Shown: positions 15,544 through 23,999 of the stretch, piece after piece
Layout of the letters: each line of letters begins with the position of its first letter
Numbering within the stretch: position 1 is the first letter of the stretch
From: Porphyrobacter sp. TH134
GTDB taxonomy: Bacteria; Pseudomonadota; Alphaproteobacteria; Sphingomonadales; Sphingomonadaceae
Assembly (NCBI RefSeq): GCF_002855495.1
Contig: NZ_PKRO01000034.1
Span: 1-33,485 of the forward strand
DNA length: 33,485 nucleotides
Reading direction: 5' to 3'
Position numbers and translations under genes: made by a program
Notes under the pieces: model-generated
What the model was told of the DNA's origin: nothing
Database searches by the model: none
What the model saw: the letters and a program-made list of their open reading frames with translations, nothing else

Positions 15544-16218
15544 TTACCTGTCCGTAGACGGTGCCGGCTGGGGCGCGGGAGGCAGCCCAAGTTCCGCTTC
15601 CACCCGGCGGCGGTCTTCCTCCGATAGCGGCGTGGTGTCCGGCGCAAGCGGGGTCAAACCTTGCGCAACCCGCTGCGCATCCGACCCATCGGGCGGCGGC
15701 GGGATGGCTTCGACATCGACGATCAGCGCCGGTTCGTCAGGGCAGGGGCCGATGACGCACAGCCCGCTGACCGTGGCCGGCCCGCGAAAGATCCCCGCCC
15801 CGGCCACATCGGGCGGCGGCAATGTGCCTGCGTTCTGCGTGCGCTGCGCATAGGCTTTCAGCCAGGCTTCGCGGGTGCCGCTGTAAAGCTGCGAGGTATC
15901 GGCATTGAGCTGGCGGCAGACCACGATTTCGCCCGCGACAACCCCCACCTCGCGCTGGTCTTCGCAGTCCTTCAGCAGCGCCGCGTTGGCAGCCTCGGAG
16001 GTGGGCAGGGGCGCGAGTATGTCGATTGTGTCAGGCGGCGCGGCTGTCGGTGCGTCCGGGCCAAGATCGATCGGAATACGCTCGGGCTCGGGTTGAGCGG
16101 GCGTCTGGGCTGGCGGGCGCGGGGGCGGTAGCCGCAGGCTTGGGCCGGGCGGCACCTGCGGCCCGACTTGGGCCAACGCTGCCAGCATCAGCCCGGCGAA
16201 GACTTGGGGGATGATCAC
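15544..16218 (-). CDS. Secreted Pro-rich protein, paralog of its upstream neighbour
   Basis: 224 residues: a short hydrophobic N-terminus (VFAGLMLAALA, probable signal peptide), then a Pro-rich linker (18-75), then a domain with KDCEDQREVGVVAGEIVVCRQ, YSGTREAWLKAYAQRT, paired Cys in LCVIGPCP, and IPPPPDGSDAQRVAQGLTPL. The same motifs occur in order in the gene at 16232, so the two are tandem paralogs. It lies 13 bp downstream of that gene on the minus strand and ends 4 bp from the hom stop. No function is known; the conserved Cys suggest an oxidising periplasmic location. Confidence 0.78.
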   Translation of the reverse strand: MIIPQVFAGLMLAALAQVGPQVPPGPSLRLPPPRPPAQTPAQPEPERIPIDLGPDAPTAAPPDTIDILAPLPTSEAANAALLKDCEDQREVGVVAGEIVVCRQLNADTSQLYSGTREAWLKAYAQRTQNAGTLPPPDVAGAGIFRGPATVSGLCVIGPCPDEPALIVDVEAIPPPPDGSDAQRVAQGLTPLAPDTTPLSEEDRRRVEAELGLPPAPQPAPSTDR

Positions 16219-16231
16219 GATCCGCCCTTGC

Positions 16232-16843
16232 TCAACCGCCCTTTTTCTTCTCGCGCGGCGGCACCGTGGTCCTGATCCCGGCGGCCTCGCGCCGGGCGCG
16301 TTCTTCCTCCTCGGTCAATTCGCCTTCCTTGTCCAAAGGCGGCAGGCCGCGCGCGATCCGGTCCGCGTCCGAACCGGCGGGCGCTGTGGGAAGCGCACTG
16401 AAATCAACCATGTAGGCGGGAGGTGGCACCTTGCCCATCCCAATGCAGCCGAACGGATTGCCCTGATCCTTGCAATCGGCGATGAAATCCGGTGCGCGCG
16501 GGGCGCCTTTCAGCATCGTTTCCTGCGCATAACGCTTGCGGGTTTCTTCGCGGGTGCCGGTTGCCGCATCGCCATCGCTGCCCACTTCGCGGCAGACCAC
16601 AATCTCGCCGCTGATCGTACCGGCATCGGCATTGTCGCGGCACTGCTGAAGCTGCGCCTGATTGACCTCGCCGCGCGGGACGGTGACCATCAGATTGACC
16701 CGCGGCGGCGGCTCGGCAGCAGGCGGGGTGGGCGCAGTCGGCGGCGGAGGTGTCGCGCCGCTGTCATCCTGCGCAGCCAAAGGGAGCGCGATGATAGCGG
16801 CCAGCACGGCCATGCCGCTACGAAAACCCGGCAGGAGCGGCAT
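16232..16843 (-). CDS. Secreted Pro-rich protein, tandem paralog
   Basis: 203 residues from ATG 16843, which gives a clean signal peptide (MPLLPGFRSGMAVLAAIIAL, cleavage near LAAQ). In-frame ATGs at 16870 and 16898 are alternatives, and the frame stays open far into glpX on the opposite strand, which is not coding. After a Pro-rich linker come QQCRDNADAGTISGEIVVCRE, TGTREETRKRYAQET, DCKDQGNPFGCIG, PPPAYMVDFSALPTAPAGSD and RIARGLPPL. Comparison with the gene at 15544 shows shared GEIVVCR, GTRE...YAQ.T, PPP and GSDA.R.A.GL.PL blocks. It ends in a highly charged Lys/Glu tail. It is divergent from glpX. Function unknown. Confidence 0.78.
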   Translation of the reverse strand: MPLLPGFRSGMAVLAAIIALPLAAQDDSGATPPPPTAPTPPAAEPPPRVNLMVTVPRGEVNQAQLQQCRDNADAGTISGEIVVCREVGSDGDAATGTREETRKRYAQETMLKGAPRAPDFIADCKDQGNPFGCIGMGKVPPPAYMVDFSALPTAPAGSDADRIARGLPPLDKEGELTEEEERARREAAGIRTTVPPREKKKGG

Positions 16844-16936
16844 GGCATTGCTCGACAAACCCGTCTCCATCCGCTTTAGCGCCAAAGGCATTTTCATGGG
16901 CCGCCGCATCCAAAGCAACAAAGGGCTGAATTGGGC

Positions 16937-17965
16937 ATGAACCTTTCGATCGATACCGACCTCGCCGCCGCGTCGCAAGCTTCCGATCAGGCGGCTGCCG
17001 ACAACGCCATTCAGCGCGTGCTGGTGCTCGAAATGGTGCGCGTGACCGAAGCGGCGGCGATTGCGGCGGCGCAATTGATCGGGCGCGGCGATGAAAAGGC
17101 CGCCGATGCCGCGGCGGTCGAAGCGATGCGGCGGGCGTTCGACAATCTCTACATGGACGGCACGGTCGTGATCGGTGAGGGCGAGCGCGACGAGGCACCG
17201 ATGCTGTTCATCGGTGAAAAGGTCGGCATGGGCAAAGGCCCGAAGATCGACATTGCCCTCGATCCGCTGGAAGGCACCACCATTACCGCCAAGGCCGGGC
17301 CCAATGCGCTCGCCGTGCTGGCCGCAGCGGAAGAAGGCTGCCTGCTCAACGCGCCGGACGTTTATATGGACAAGCTGGCGGTTGGCCCCGGCTATCCGGA
17401 AGGCATCATCGATCTTGCCAAGACGCCGACCCAAAATGTCATGGCGGTGGCAGAGGCCAAAGGCGTGAAGCCATCGGACATCAATGTCTGCGTGCTCGAC
17501 CGGCCGCGCCACGCCGAACTGATCGCTGAACTGCGCAGCCTCGGCTGCGGTGTCGTGCTGATTGGAGATGGCGATGTGGCGGGCGTGATCGCTGTGACCG
17601 ACGAAGACACCACCATCGACATGTACATGGGCCAGGGCGGCGCGCCCGAAGGCGTGCTGGCGGCGGCCGCCTTGCGCTGCGTTGGCGGGCAGTTCAACGG
17701 CCGGCTGGTGTTCCGCAACGATGACGAAAAGGCCCGCGCCCGCAAGTGGGGAATCGAGGATCTGAACCGCATCTACAAGCTGGAAGACCTGGCCAAGGGC
17801 GACTGCATCTTCGCCGCGACGGGCGTGACCGACGGCTCGCTGCTGGGCGGGGTCAAGCGCCGCCGCAAGGTGACGGGTGAGACCGTGCTGACCACCGAAA
17901 GCGTCGTGATGCGCGCGTCATCGGGCACGGTGCGCTGGATCAAGGGCGAACACCGGATCGGGTAA
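16937..17965 (+). CDS. glpX: Class II fructose-1,6-bisphosphatase
   Basis: 342 residues from ATG 16937; a TTG two codons upstream is less likely. Hydrolyses fructose-1,6-bisphosphate in gluconeogenesis (or sedoheptulose bisphosphate in related enzymes). Visible GlpX features are VIGEGERDEAPML, the metal/phosphate site ALDPLEGTTITAKA, and conserved GDGDVAGVIA and ATGVTDGSLLGGVKRR near the C-terminus. Length and motif order match the family. The hexuronate locus nearby yields pyruvate and triose phosphate, so gluconeogenesis would be needed during growth on it, but no regulatory link is visible. Confidence 0.96.
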   Translation: MNLSIDTDLAAASQASDQAAADNAIQRVLVLEMVRVTEAAAIAAAQLIGRGDEKAADAAAVEAMRRAFDNLYMDGTVVIGEGERDEAPMLFIGEKVGMGKGPKIDIALDPLEGTTITAKAGPNALAVLAAAEEGCLLNAPDVYMDKLAVGPGYPEGIIDLAKTPTQNVMAVAEAKGVKPSDINVCVLDRPRHAELIAELRSLGCGVVLIGDGDVAGVIAVTDEDTTIDMYMGQGGAPEGVLAAAALRCVGGQFNGRLVFRNDDEKARARKWGIEDLNRIYKLEDLAKGDCIFAATGVTDGSLLGGVKRRRKVTGETVLTTESVVMRASSGTVRWIKGEHRIG

Positions 17966-18152
17966 GGCATCGCCGCAGGCTCGGGGTGCCCCACGCGCCC
18001 CGCCTCGGACACTCTTGCACAAATGCGCGCTGGAATGGACAGTCGGTGCGGCTGGTTTGGCCTCTGTCTGGCCCAAAGCTGCCGTTCGGGAAGCGACCCC
18101 AATTCGCACATTCGATCAGAAGAATCAATTTACGCTTTATCATTAAGCAGTT

Positions 18153-19091
18153 ATGCAGCGTCCTATGTCGTTGGATGCCATTACCTTTGCACTTGCCTTG
18201 GTAGCCTTGTCGCCCGCGACGGATGAACCCACTCAAACCGCTGAGCCGCCGACATCGCAGGGCACCACCATCATCGTGAAGCCGCCGCTGACCGAAAGCG
18301 AGCGACGCGAAGAATTGCGTGATTTCACTAAGCAGATCATCCGCCCTCCTCGACTGAGGCACCCGGTGGCGAAGTTTCTCTACCCGGTGTGCGTCAAGGT
18401 GCTTGGCCTTGCTGCCCCCGACGCCGAGGCTATTGCGCAACGCATTCGTGCCCACGCCCGTGAATTCGGCATCGGTTCTGACGACAACCCCGATTGCATT
18501 CCGACAGTGAAGGTTGCTTTTATGGCGCCTGAGGCCGGTCCGCCGGAGCGCTGGCTCTCTGCGGACTCGCCCTCGATCGCGCACCTCGCCGGATACCAGC
18601 GTGAGCAGGTGTTGAGCGAGGCAGGACCGGTGCGGGCATGGAACCGGGTAGCCGTTCGTGATGTCAACGGAAGAGCGTTCCGCGTCCGTCTGGGAGACCA
18701 AGCTCGTTTCCCGGAATATACGGAAGTCGAGGCGTTCAATTCGTCTGACCCGATCGTTACCACCGAAATTACCGGGGCAGCGGTCCTGATCTCGCGCGAA
18801 GCAGCGCATGGTTTCACGCTCGCGCAACTGGCCGATTATGCGACTGTGCGAACTCTTATCGGCACATCTGCGCCTTCCCAGAATGGTTCTGTCCCAGCGC
18901 CTACGATATTGTCTTTGTTCAACGATGCTGAACCGCCTGCCAAAATGACATCATTCGATCGGGCGCTGATCGCGGAATTGTATAATGCGTCCCGCAACTC
19001 CTCTGCCCGGCGCGTCTACAATGACATCGCTCGCTCGGCAGCCGAGATCGAGCGCGCCACGGGATCGCGGGCTGATACACCGGACCAGTAG
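18153..19091 (+). CDS. Probably secreted protein of unknown function
   Basis: Up to 312 residues. ATG 18153 and ATG 18165 are both possible starts, the second giving a hydrophobic MSLDAITFALALVALSP leader. The next part is acidic and Pro/Thr-rich; then comes RHPVAKFLYPVCVKVLGL with a Cys that could pair with the one in DDNPDCIPTV. The remainder is a predicted mixed domain with conserved-looking ISREAAHGFTLAQLADYATVRTL. I recognise the general type from sphingomonad genomes but no characterised family. The GC of its upstream region is lower than that of its neighbours. The 187-bp gap before it holds no feature I can support. Confidence 0.72.
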   Translation: MQRPMSLDAITFALALVALSPATDEPTQTAEPPTSQGTTIIVKPPLTESERREELRDFTKQIIRPPRLRHPVAKFLYPVCVKVLGLAAPDAEAIAQRIRAHAREFGIGSDDNPDCIPTVKVAFMAPEAGPPERWLSADSPSIAHLAGYQREQVLSEAGPVRAWNRVAVRDVNGRAFRVRLGDQARFPEYTEVEAFNSSDPIVTTEITGAAVLISREAAHGFTLAQLADYATVRTLIGTSAPSQNGSVPAPTILSLFNDAEPPAKMTSFDRALIAELYNASRNSSARRVYNDIARSAAEIERATGSRADTPDQ

Positions 19092-19434
19092 GTTGTCGGG
19101 GGGCAGCGATCGCCGCCCTTCCGGAAACCACCCACGTCCGGTCACTACCGGCCGCACGCTGAATTGCCAAAACCTGCCAGTCTGTGTCTTTTCAGTCGGA
19201 GCGAAGGTTGATGCCGGGGTCTCGCTGGCGTGAAGCCCCCGGCCCGAATCTTTGCAGGGGTGTGAGCGGCAGGAATCGCTGCCTTCCCGGTGATCCGCGC
19301 TCAATCGGCGTGACCAGTTTTTATAATCACCCGAAGCATGATCGGACGTGAGGCTCAGCGTGCGGGGCGCTCGTCCCTCGGCCGCCTGCCTCTACCGTCG
19401 CGCCTATCGCATTGGGTCTGGTTCGCTATCGTTG

Positions 19435-19471
19435 TTGACTAATCTTCTGCGATAGTATTCGGTCTTACCAA
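19435..19471 (+). promoter_or_regulatory. Promoter and GntR-type operator for the hexuronate transporter
   Basis: TTGACT at 19435-19440 resembles a -35 box, with TATTCG 15 bp later as a weak -10. Overlapping the -10 is TCGGTCTTACCAA (GGT-N3-ACC centred at 19465), the pattern bound by FadR-subfamily GntR regulators. A second such site lies at 23047-23059 between manD and the regulator gene. Operator overlap with the -10 is consistent with repression. Confidence 0.4.
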
Positions 19472-19490
19472 TATAGGTGAAAGTGGTGAG

Positions 19491-19652
19491 ATGGACCGGG
19501 GCCGATCAAGAGCAAACCTGCGCTGTGGCGCCATGATCGCGCGGCTGATTGGGGCGGTGGTCGCGCGTTCGCTGATGCACCGGTCCGGCGGCGCGCGGAC
19601 CATGTTGCCCGCCATGCCTCGTCCTCGATCTCTCGCGTTGAAAGCACGATGA
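19491..19652 (+). CDS. Possible short upstream ORF (53 codons) abutting the transporter start
   Basis: ATG 19491 to TGA 19650-19652 encodes an Arg-rich 53-residue peptide. The stop lies one base before the transporter ATG (TGATATG), a geometry suited to coupled translation. The upstream purine-rich GGTGAAAGTGGTGAG could bind ribosomes. The peptide has no recognisable family or hydrophobic segment and may be a chance frame in a leader. Confidence 0.25.
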   Translation: MDRGRSRANLRCGAMIARLIGAVVARSLMHRSGGARTMLPAMPRPRSLALKAR

Positions 19653-19653
19653 T

Positions 19654-20919
19654 ATGAAACTGATCCCTTCGGGCAAACTGCGATGGTGGATTATCGGGTT
19701 GGTGACGCTGGGCACCATTCTCAACTATCTGGCACGCTCGACGCTGTCGGTCGCCGCGCCCACGCTCAAGACCGAGTTTGCGATGACGACCGAGCAATAC
19801 AGCTGGGTCGTGCTGGCCTTTCAGGCGAGCTACACGGTGATGCAGACGGTTGCGGGCACGGTGCTTGATGCCTTGGGGACGCGGCTCGGGTTTTTCCTGT
19901 TCGCGGTTGGATGGGCGTTTGCCAATATGGCCCATGCCTTTGCGACCGGGTGGCAGAGCCTGGCTTTCTTCCGCACCCTGCTCGGCGCGACCGAGGCGGC
20001 GGCGATCCCTGCGGGCGCCAAGACCGTTGCCACCTGGTTCCCGCCGCGCGAACGCCCGCTGGCCACCAGCATGTTCCAGATGGGCACCAGCGTCGGCAAT
20101 ATGATCGCGCCGCCGCTGGTGGCCTACTGCATCCTCATCTGGAACTGGGAGGCGGCGTTTATCGTCACCGGCCTGCTCAGCCTGGTGTGGGCGGGGATGT
20201 GGTGGGTGGGTTACCGTGATCCAGCGGTGCACACCGGCCTGTCCGATGCCGAACGCAAGCTGATCGACGAAGGCCGCAGCGAAGATGTCGTCGCCAAGCC
20301 CGCGACCAAGCGTGACGTGCTGCGCAGCCGCTCGTTCTGGGCGATTGCCACCCCGCGGTTTCTTGCCGAGCCTGCCTGGCAAACCTTCAATTTCTTCATC
20401 CCGCTTTATCTCGTTGCGGTCTGGAACCTCGATCTGAAATCGATCGCGCTGTGGGCGTGGCTCCCGTTTCTGGCGGCGGATTTCGGCAGCCTTGCCGCAG
20501 GCCTCCTGCCGAACTGGCTGATGCGGCGCGGCGCGGGGCTGCTGGCCAGCCGCAAGATCACCATGACGCTGGGCGCGCTGTGCATGCTCGGCCCGGCCTG
20601 CATCGGATTTGCGACCACGCCCGGCATGGCGATCGCCCTGTTCTGCGTGGGCGGATTTGCGCACCAGATGCTCAACGGCGCGCTGATGACCCTGTGTTCG
20701 GATGTGTTCGACAAGTCCGCCGTTGGCACCGCCACCGGCATGGCGGGCACGTCGGCATGGGTGGGGGGGATGCTGTTCACCCTGCTGATCGGGCAGAGCG
20801 CGGATACCTTTGGCTACAACCCGCTGTTTGTGGCGCTCGCCGCGCTCGATCTGCTGGCGGCTGCGGTGCTGTGGGGTCTGCTCAGGGATCGCGGTCGGGA
20901 ATCGCTCCGGCCCGCATGA
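19654..20919 (+). CDS. MFS hexuronate transporter (ExuT-like, anion:cation symporter family)
   Basis: 421 residues with about 12 hydrophobic segments. The N-terminal helix pattern LNYLARSTLSVAAPTL and the loop with PAGAKTVATWFPPRERPLATSMFQMG are typical of the ExuT/GudP/DgoT (ACS) group that imports hexuronates and aldonates with protons across the inner membrane. It begins the plus-strand side of a locus encoding the complete glucuronate-to-KDPG route, so glucuronate or galacturonate is the likely substrate. Its 3' end overlaps the oppositely oriented kdgK by 38 bp. The start ATG 19654 lacks a strong ribosome site; an upstream short frame ends at 19652. Confidence 0.9.
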   Translation: MKLIPSGKLRWWIIGLVTLGTILNYLARSTLSVAAPTLKTEFAMTTEQYSWVVLAFQASYTVMQTVAGTVLDALGTRLGFFLFAVGWAFANMAHAFATGWQSLAFFRTLLGATEAAAIPAGAKTVATWFPPRERPLATSMFQMGTSVGNMIAPPLVAYCILIWNWEAAFIVTGLLSLVWAGMWWVGYRDPAVHTGLSDAERKLIDEGRSEDVVAKPATKRDVLRSRSFWAIATPRFLAEPAWQTFNFFIPLYLVAVWNLDLKSIALWAWLPFLAADFGSLAAGLLPNWLMRRGAGLLASRKITMTLGALCMLGPACIGFATTPGMAIALFCVGGFAHQMLNGALMTLCSDVFDKSAVGTATGMAGTSAWVGGMLFTLLIGQSADTFGYNPLFVALAALDLLAAAVLWGLLRDRGRESLRPA

Positions 20920-21784
20920 CGGTCCACCCAGCCAGGGCATGACCGGCGCGGGCCGCTTCGTCCGGCACTGCGCCCTGCATGCGGGCACCCAGATAGCCGG
21001 CGTTGAACGCATCGCCCGCCCCGCTGGTATCGACGGGCGTGAGCACCTGCGGCGGCGGCAGGATCTGCCCGTCGGGCAACAGGCAGCCGTCGGCCCCAAG
21101 CTTGACCACGGTCTCGCCGCAGCCAAGCTGGCGCCAATGGGCAGCAACCGCCGCCGCGTCCTGCTCGCCCGAAAGCAGCATGTCATCCTCCAGCGTTGGC
21201 AGCCCGATGCTGGCCAGCGCAATGGCCCGATCGCGCGCGGCCATCGCGCTATGCGTGCCGGGCCACAGGCGCGGGCGGTAATTGCCGTCAAAGGCGACCT
21301 GCCCGCCCCGTTCCCGCACCGCGCGGGCGAGGGCGAATAGGGCCTCGCGCCCTTCGCCGGGCAGAATGGCAAGCGAGATCAGCGAGAAGACCAGCAGGTC
21401 GGCCCGCGCCGCCTGTTCGATCGCGGCATCAGCGCCCGGCAGCGCGAACATCTCGCGCGCGGCGCTGTGCTCGCGCCAATAGGCAAAGCTGCGCTCGCCC
21501 GATGCATCGGTGCTGATCGCATAAAGCCCGGTGGCGCGCTGGGGATGGTGCAGCACCAGACTGCAATCCAGACCCTCCCCCTGCCAGCGATCGATCATGG
21601 CGGCCGCGAACGGATCATCGCCGAGCGCGGTCAGATAAGCGACATCATGCCCGCCGCGTGCCAGATGCAGCGCCGTGTTCAGCGTGTCACCGCCATAGCC
21701 AAGCTGCCAGGCTGCACCGCGCCGGCTCAGCTCGATCATCGGCTCTCCGACAAGGACGATCCGCAAGGGGGCTACCAGTTCCAC
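20882..21784 (-). CDS. kdgK: 2-Keto-3-deoxygluconate kinase (PfkB family)
   Basis: 300 residues of a ribokinase-fold sugar kinase: VGEPMIEL at the N-terminus, substrate/[20 protein letters not shown], and the catalytic [14 protein letters not shown] signature with the base Asp. It phosphorylates KDG to 2-keto-3-deoxy-6-phosphogluconate, the step after ManD, whose gene lies immediately upstream. GTG 21784 overlaps the manD end by 13 bp, and a TTG at 21763 is an alternative. No KDPG aldolase (eda) is present in the window, so that step must be encoded elsewhere. The gene overlaps the MFS gene tail-to-tail by 38 bp. Confidence 0.92.
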   Translation of the reverse strand: MELVAPLRIVLVGEPMIELSRRGAAWQLGYGGDTLNTALHLARGGHDVAYLTALGDDPFAAAMIDRWQGEGLDCSLVLHHPQRATGLYAISTDASGERSFAYWREHSAAREMFALPGADAAIEQAARADLLVFSLISLAILPGEGREALFALARAVRERGGQVAFDGNYRPRLWPGTHSAMAARDRAIALASIGLPTLEDDMLLSGEQDAAAVAAHWRQLGCGETVVKLGADGCLLPDGQILPPPQVLTPVDTSGAGDAFNAGYLGARMQGAVPDEAARAGHALAGWTVMRAGAIPDRDP

Positions 21785-22980
21785 ATCGTTCCGTCCTCCA
21801 GCCGGGCGACCGGCAGGTAGGCGGGCCTATAGGGATACTTGGCGGCCAGCGCCTCGTCGATATCGACGCCGTGGCCGGGGGTTTCGCCGCAATACATCAT
21901 GCCGCGATCAAAGCGGTAATCATGCGGGAAGACAGCGTCGGTTTCGTCGGTGTGGCGCATGTATTCCTGAATACCGAAATTGGGCACCCAGGTATCGAAA
22001 TGCAGCGCGCAGCCCATTGTCACCGGGGACAGATCGGTTGCCCCGTGGCAACCGGTGCGCACCTGATAGAGGCTGGCAAGATCGGCAATGCGGCGCAGAT
22101 GCGTCAGCCCTCCGGCGCCCACCACGGTCGCCCGGATATAGTCGATCAGCTGGTTCTGGATCAGGTCCTTGCAATCCCAGATCGTATTGAAGATCTCCCC
22201 CACGGCCAGCGGCGTCGTGGTGTGCTGGCGCACCAGCTTGAAGGCTTCCTGATTTTCGGCAGGCGTGCAATCTTCCAGCCAGAACAGCTGGTAAGGTTCC
22301 AGCATCTTGCCGAGGTTTGCCGCCTCCTGCGGGGTGTAGCGGTGGTGCCCGTCGTGCAGCAGGTGATGGTCGAAACCGTAGGTCTTGCGCAGCTCCTCGA
22401 ACAGCTTGGGGACATAGTTCAGCGCCTTTCTGGTGTCCCAGCCGGTTTCGGAAGGCAGGCTGGCATCGGCGGGTTCGTAATAGAGCTTGCCGCGCCCGAC
22501 GCCGTAGGCATCCTTGATCCCCGGCACGCCGGTTTGCGCGCGGATCGCCTTGTAACCCATGTCGATATAGTGGCCGACCGCTTCGACCGTCGCTGCGATG
22601 TCGGCGCCGTTGGCATGGCCATAGACCATCACGCCGTCCCGGCTGCGCCCGCCGAGCAACTGGTATAGCGGCATGCCGGCCATCTTGGCCTTGATGTCCC
22701 ACAGCGCCATGTCGACCGCGGCAATCGCCCGCATCGTCACCGGGCCGCGGCGCCAATAGGCGCCCTTGTAAAGATACTGCCAGATATCCTCGATCCGCTG
22801 CGGGTCCATGCCGATCAGGCAGGGAATGACGTGATCTTCAAGGTAGGAGACAACCGAAAGTTCGCGTCCATTGAGCGTGGCATCGCCGATCCCGTAGACG
22901 CCCTGATCGGTCGTGATCTTGAGCGTTACGAAATTGCGCCCCGGACACGTCACGATCACTTTGGCCGCCTGTATCTTCAT
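21772..22980 (-). CDS. manD: D-mannonate dehydratase (enolase superfamily ManD)
   Basis: 402 residues from ATG 22980, chosen for the AAAGGAGGAG about 10 nt upstream and because this length matches the characterised N. aromaticivorans ManD. Dehydrates D-mannonate to 2-keto-3-deoxygluconate. Residues I place at the same numbers as reported for that enzyme: Arg147, Tyr159, metal ligands Asp210, Glu236 and Glu262, His212, and the terminal Trp402. This is the enolase-type enzyme rather than the unrelated UxuA. It is transcribed divergently from the regulator, and kdgK follows with a short overlap. The conserved catalytic set argues for the high-efficiency mannonate dehydratase subgroup. Confidence 0.95.
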   Translation of the reverse strand: MKIQAAKVIVTCPGRNFVTLKITTDQGVYGIGDATLNGRELSVVSYLEDHVIPCLIGMDPQRIEDIWQYLYKGAYWRRGPVTMRAIAAVDMALWDIKAKMAGMPLYQLLGGRSRDGVMVYGHANGADIAATVEAVGHYIDMGYKAIRAQTGVPGIKDAYGVGRGKLYYEPADASLPSETGWDTRKALNYVPKLFEELRKTYGFDHHLLHDGHHRYTPQEAANLGKMLEPYQLFWLEDCTPAENQEAFKLVRQHTTTPLAVGEIFNTIWDCKDLIQNQLIDYIRATVVGAGGLTHLRRIADLASLYQVRTGCHGATDLSPVTMGCALHFDTWVPNFGIQEYMRHTDETDAVFPHDYRFDRGMMYCGETPGHGVDIDEALAAKYPYRPAYLPVARLEDGTMWNW

Positions 22981-23042
22981 CAGACCCTCACTCCTCCTTT
23001 GTGCCTGATCCACCTGATAGAGCATCCAGCGACAAAAACAAC

Positions 23043-23063
23043 AGAACTGGTATGACCTATTTC
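23043..23063. promoter_or_regulatory. GntR-type operator between manD and the regulator gene
   Basis: ACTGGTATGACCTAT contains GGT-N3-ACC centred at 23053, similar to the site at 19465 upstream of the transporter. It lies in the 230-bp divergent region between manD and the GntR-family gene, where it could control both, including autoregulation. Confidence 0.45.
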
Positions 23064-23212
23064 AGCAAATTTGATCAATGGCGCACGGCGATGACCTTCG
23101 GCAAAGTGGCGTATGCCTGATTTTGCTTGTCCGCGCCGCCGGCCCTGTGGCAGAGAGAAATCTCAGTGCCAGCCCTGAAATTGGTCAGGCCCCTCAAGAG
23201 AAGCATTGCCGC

Positions 23213-23998
23213 ATGTCACGACCGAAAAAAACTCCGGACACGCCGAAAAAGGCCACATCGCCCGAACGGCTCTATCAGAAACTGGCGCGCGAACTGTTCG
23301 CCGATCTGGCTGCGGGCCGATATGCGGTGGGCGATCGCTTGCCGGCAGAGCGTGAGCTGTCGATCCAGTACAATGTCTCGCGCCCCGCGGTACGCGAAGC
23401 GATGATTGCGCTGGAAGTCCAGGGCTTGATCGAGGTGCGCATCGGTTCGGGCGCCTATGTCCGCGCCTTGCCGGGGGAGGCCGATACGCCCGGCTTTGAC
23501 GTGACGGCATTTGAATTGATGGAGGCCCGCCTGCTGGTCGAAGGCGAGGCGGCCGCGTTGGCGGCGGTGCATATCGCCGATGATGAACTGGCCGAACTCG
23601 AAGCGCTGGTCGCGGAGATCGAGACGGAGAACCGCCTGTCGGGCGGCACCACCAATGCCGACTATGCGTTCCACATGGTGATTGCCACGGCGACCCGGAA
23701 CGCCGTGATTCGCAGCCAGGTGGAAGAAATGTGGCGCCTGCGATCAACCTCGCCCAACTGCGCGCTGCTGCTGGAAAAGGCGCGCACTGCCAATGTCCAG
23801 CCGGTGGTCGAAGAACACCGCGCGGTGCTCGAAGCGTTGCGCGCGCGTGATCCCGGCGCCGCGCGCACGGCGATGCGGCATCATATGTCGTCGGTCATCG
23901 ACCACCTGTTGTTCGCAACCGAGGCCGAGGCCATTGAAGCGGCGCGGCGCGATGTGGCCTCAACCCGTGCGCGCTATGCCCGGGCGGTCAGTCTCTGA
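23213..23998 (+). CDS. GntR/FadR-family transcriptional regulator of hexuronate genes (UxuR/ExuR-like)
   Basis: 261 residues from ATG 23213, with AAGAGAAG upstream; an upstream in-frame extension to 23078 is less likely. The N-terminal winged helix-turn-helix (about 20-85) has GDRLPAERELSIQYNVSRPAVREAMIALEVQGLIEVRIGSGAYV, the GntR signature. The C-terminal FCD domain (about 100-240) has the metal/ligand His pattern (DYAFH, EEHRAVLEAL, MRHHM). It is followed by uxaC with one base between stop and start. The likely effector is a hexuronate or an intermediate such as fructuronate or mannonate; this is an inference from context. Confidence 0.92.
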   Translation: MSRPKKTPDTPKKATSPERLYQKLARELFADLAAGRYAVGDRLPAERELSIQYNVSRPAVREAMIALEVQGLIEVRIGSGAYVRALPGEADTPGFDVTAFELMEARLLVEGEAAALAAVHIADDELAELEALVAEIETENRLSGGTTNADYAFHMVIATATRNAVIRSQVEEMWRLRSTSPNCALLLEKARTANVQPVVEEHRAVLEALRARDPGAARTAMRHHMSSVIDHLLFATEAEAIEAARRDVASTRARYARAVSL

Positions 23999-23999
23999 C

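Larger units (their letters stand above)
19092..19653. other. Intergenic region upstream of the hexuronate transporter
   Basis: About 560 bp without an established gene. Its left 340 bp show nothing recognisable; a TATAAT at 19322-19327 has no matching -35 element. The right part holds a promoter/operator candidate (19435-19471) and a short open frame (19491-19652) ending just before the transporter ATG. Confidence 0.5.

Noticed and set aside
16844..17512. N-terminal extension of the 16232 minus-strand gene into glpX
   Set aside because: Antisense to a conserved enzyme; the signal peptide starting at 16843 gives a natural N-terminus.
19465..21372. Minus-strand frame of 635 codons over the transporter
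   Set aside because: No motifs; antisense to an MFS protein with clear membrane helices.
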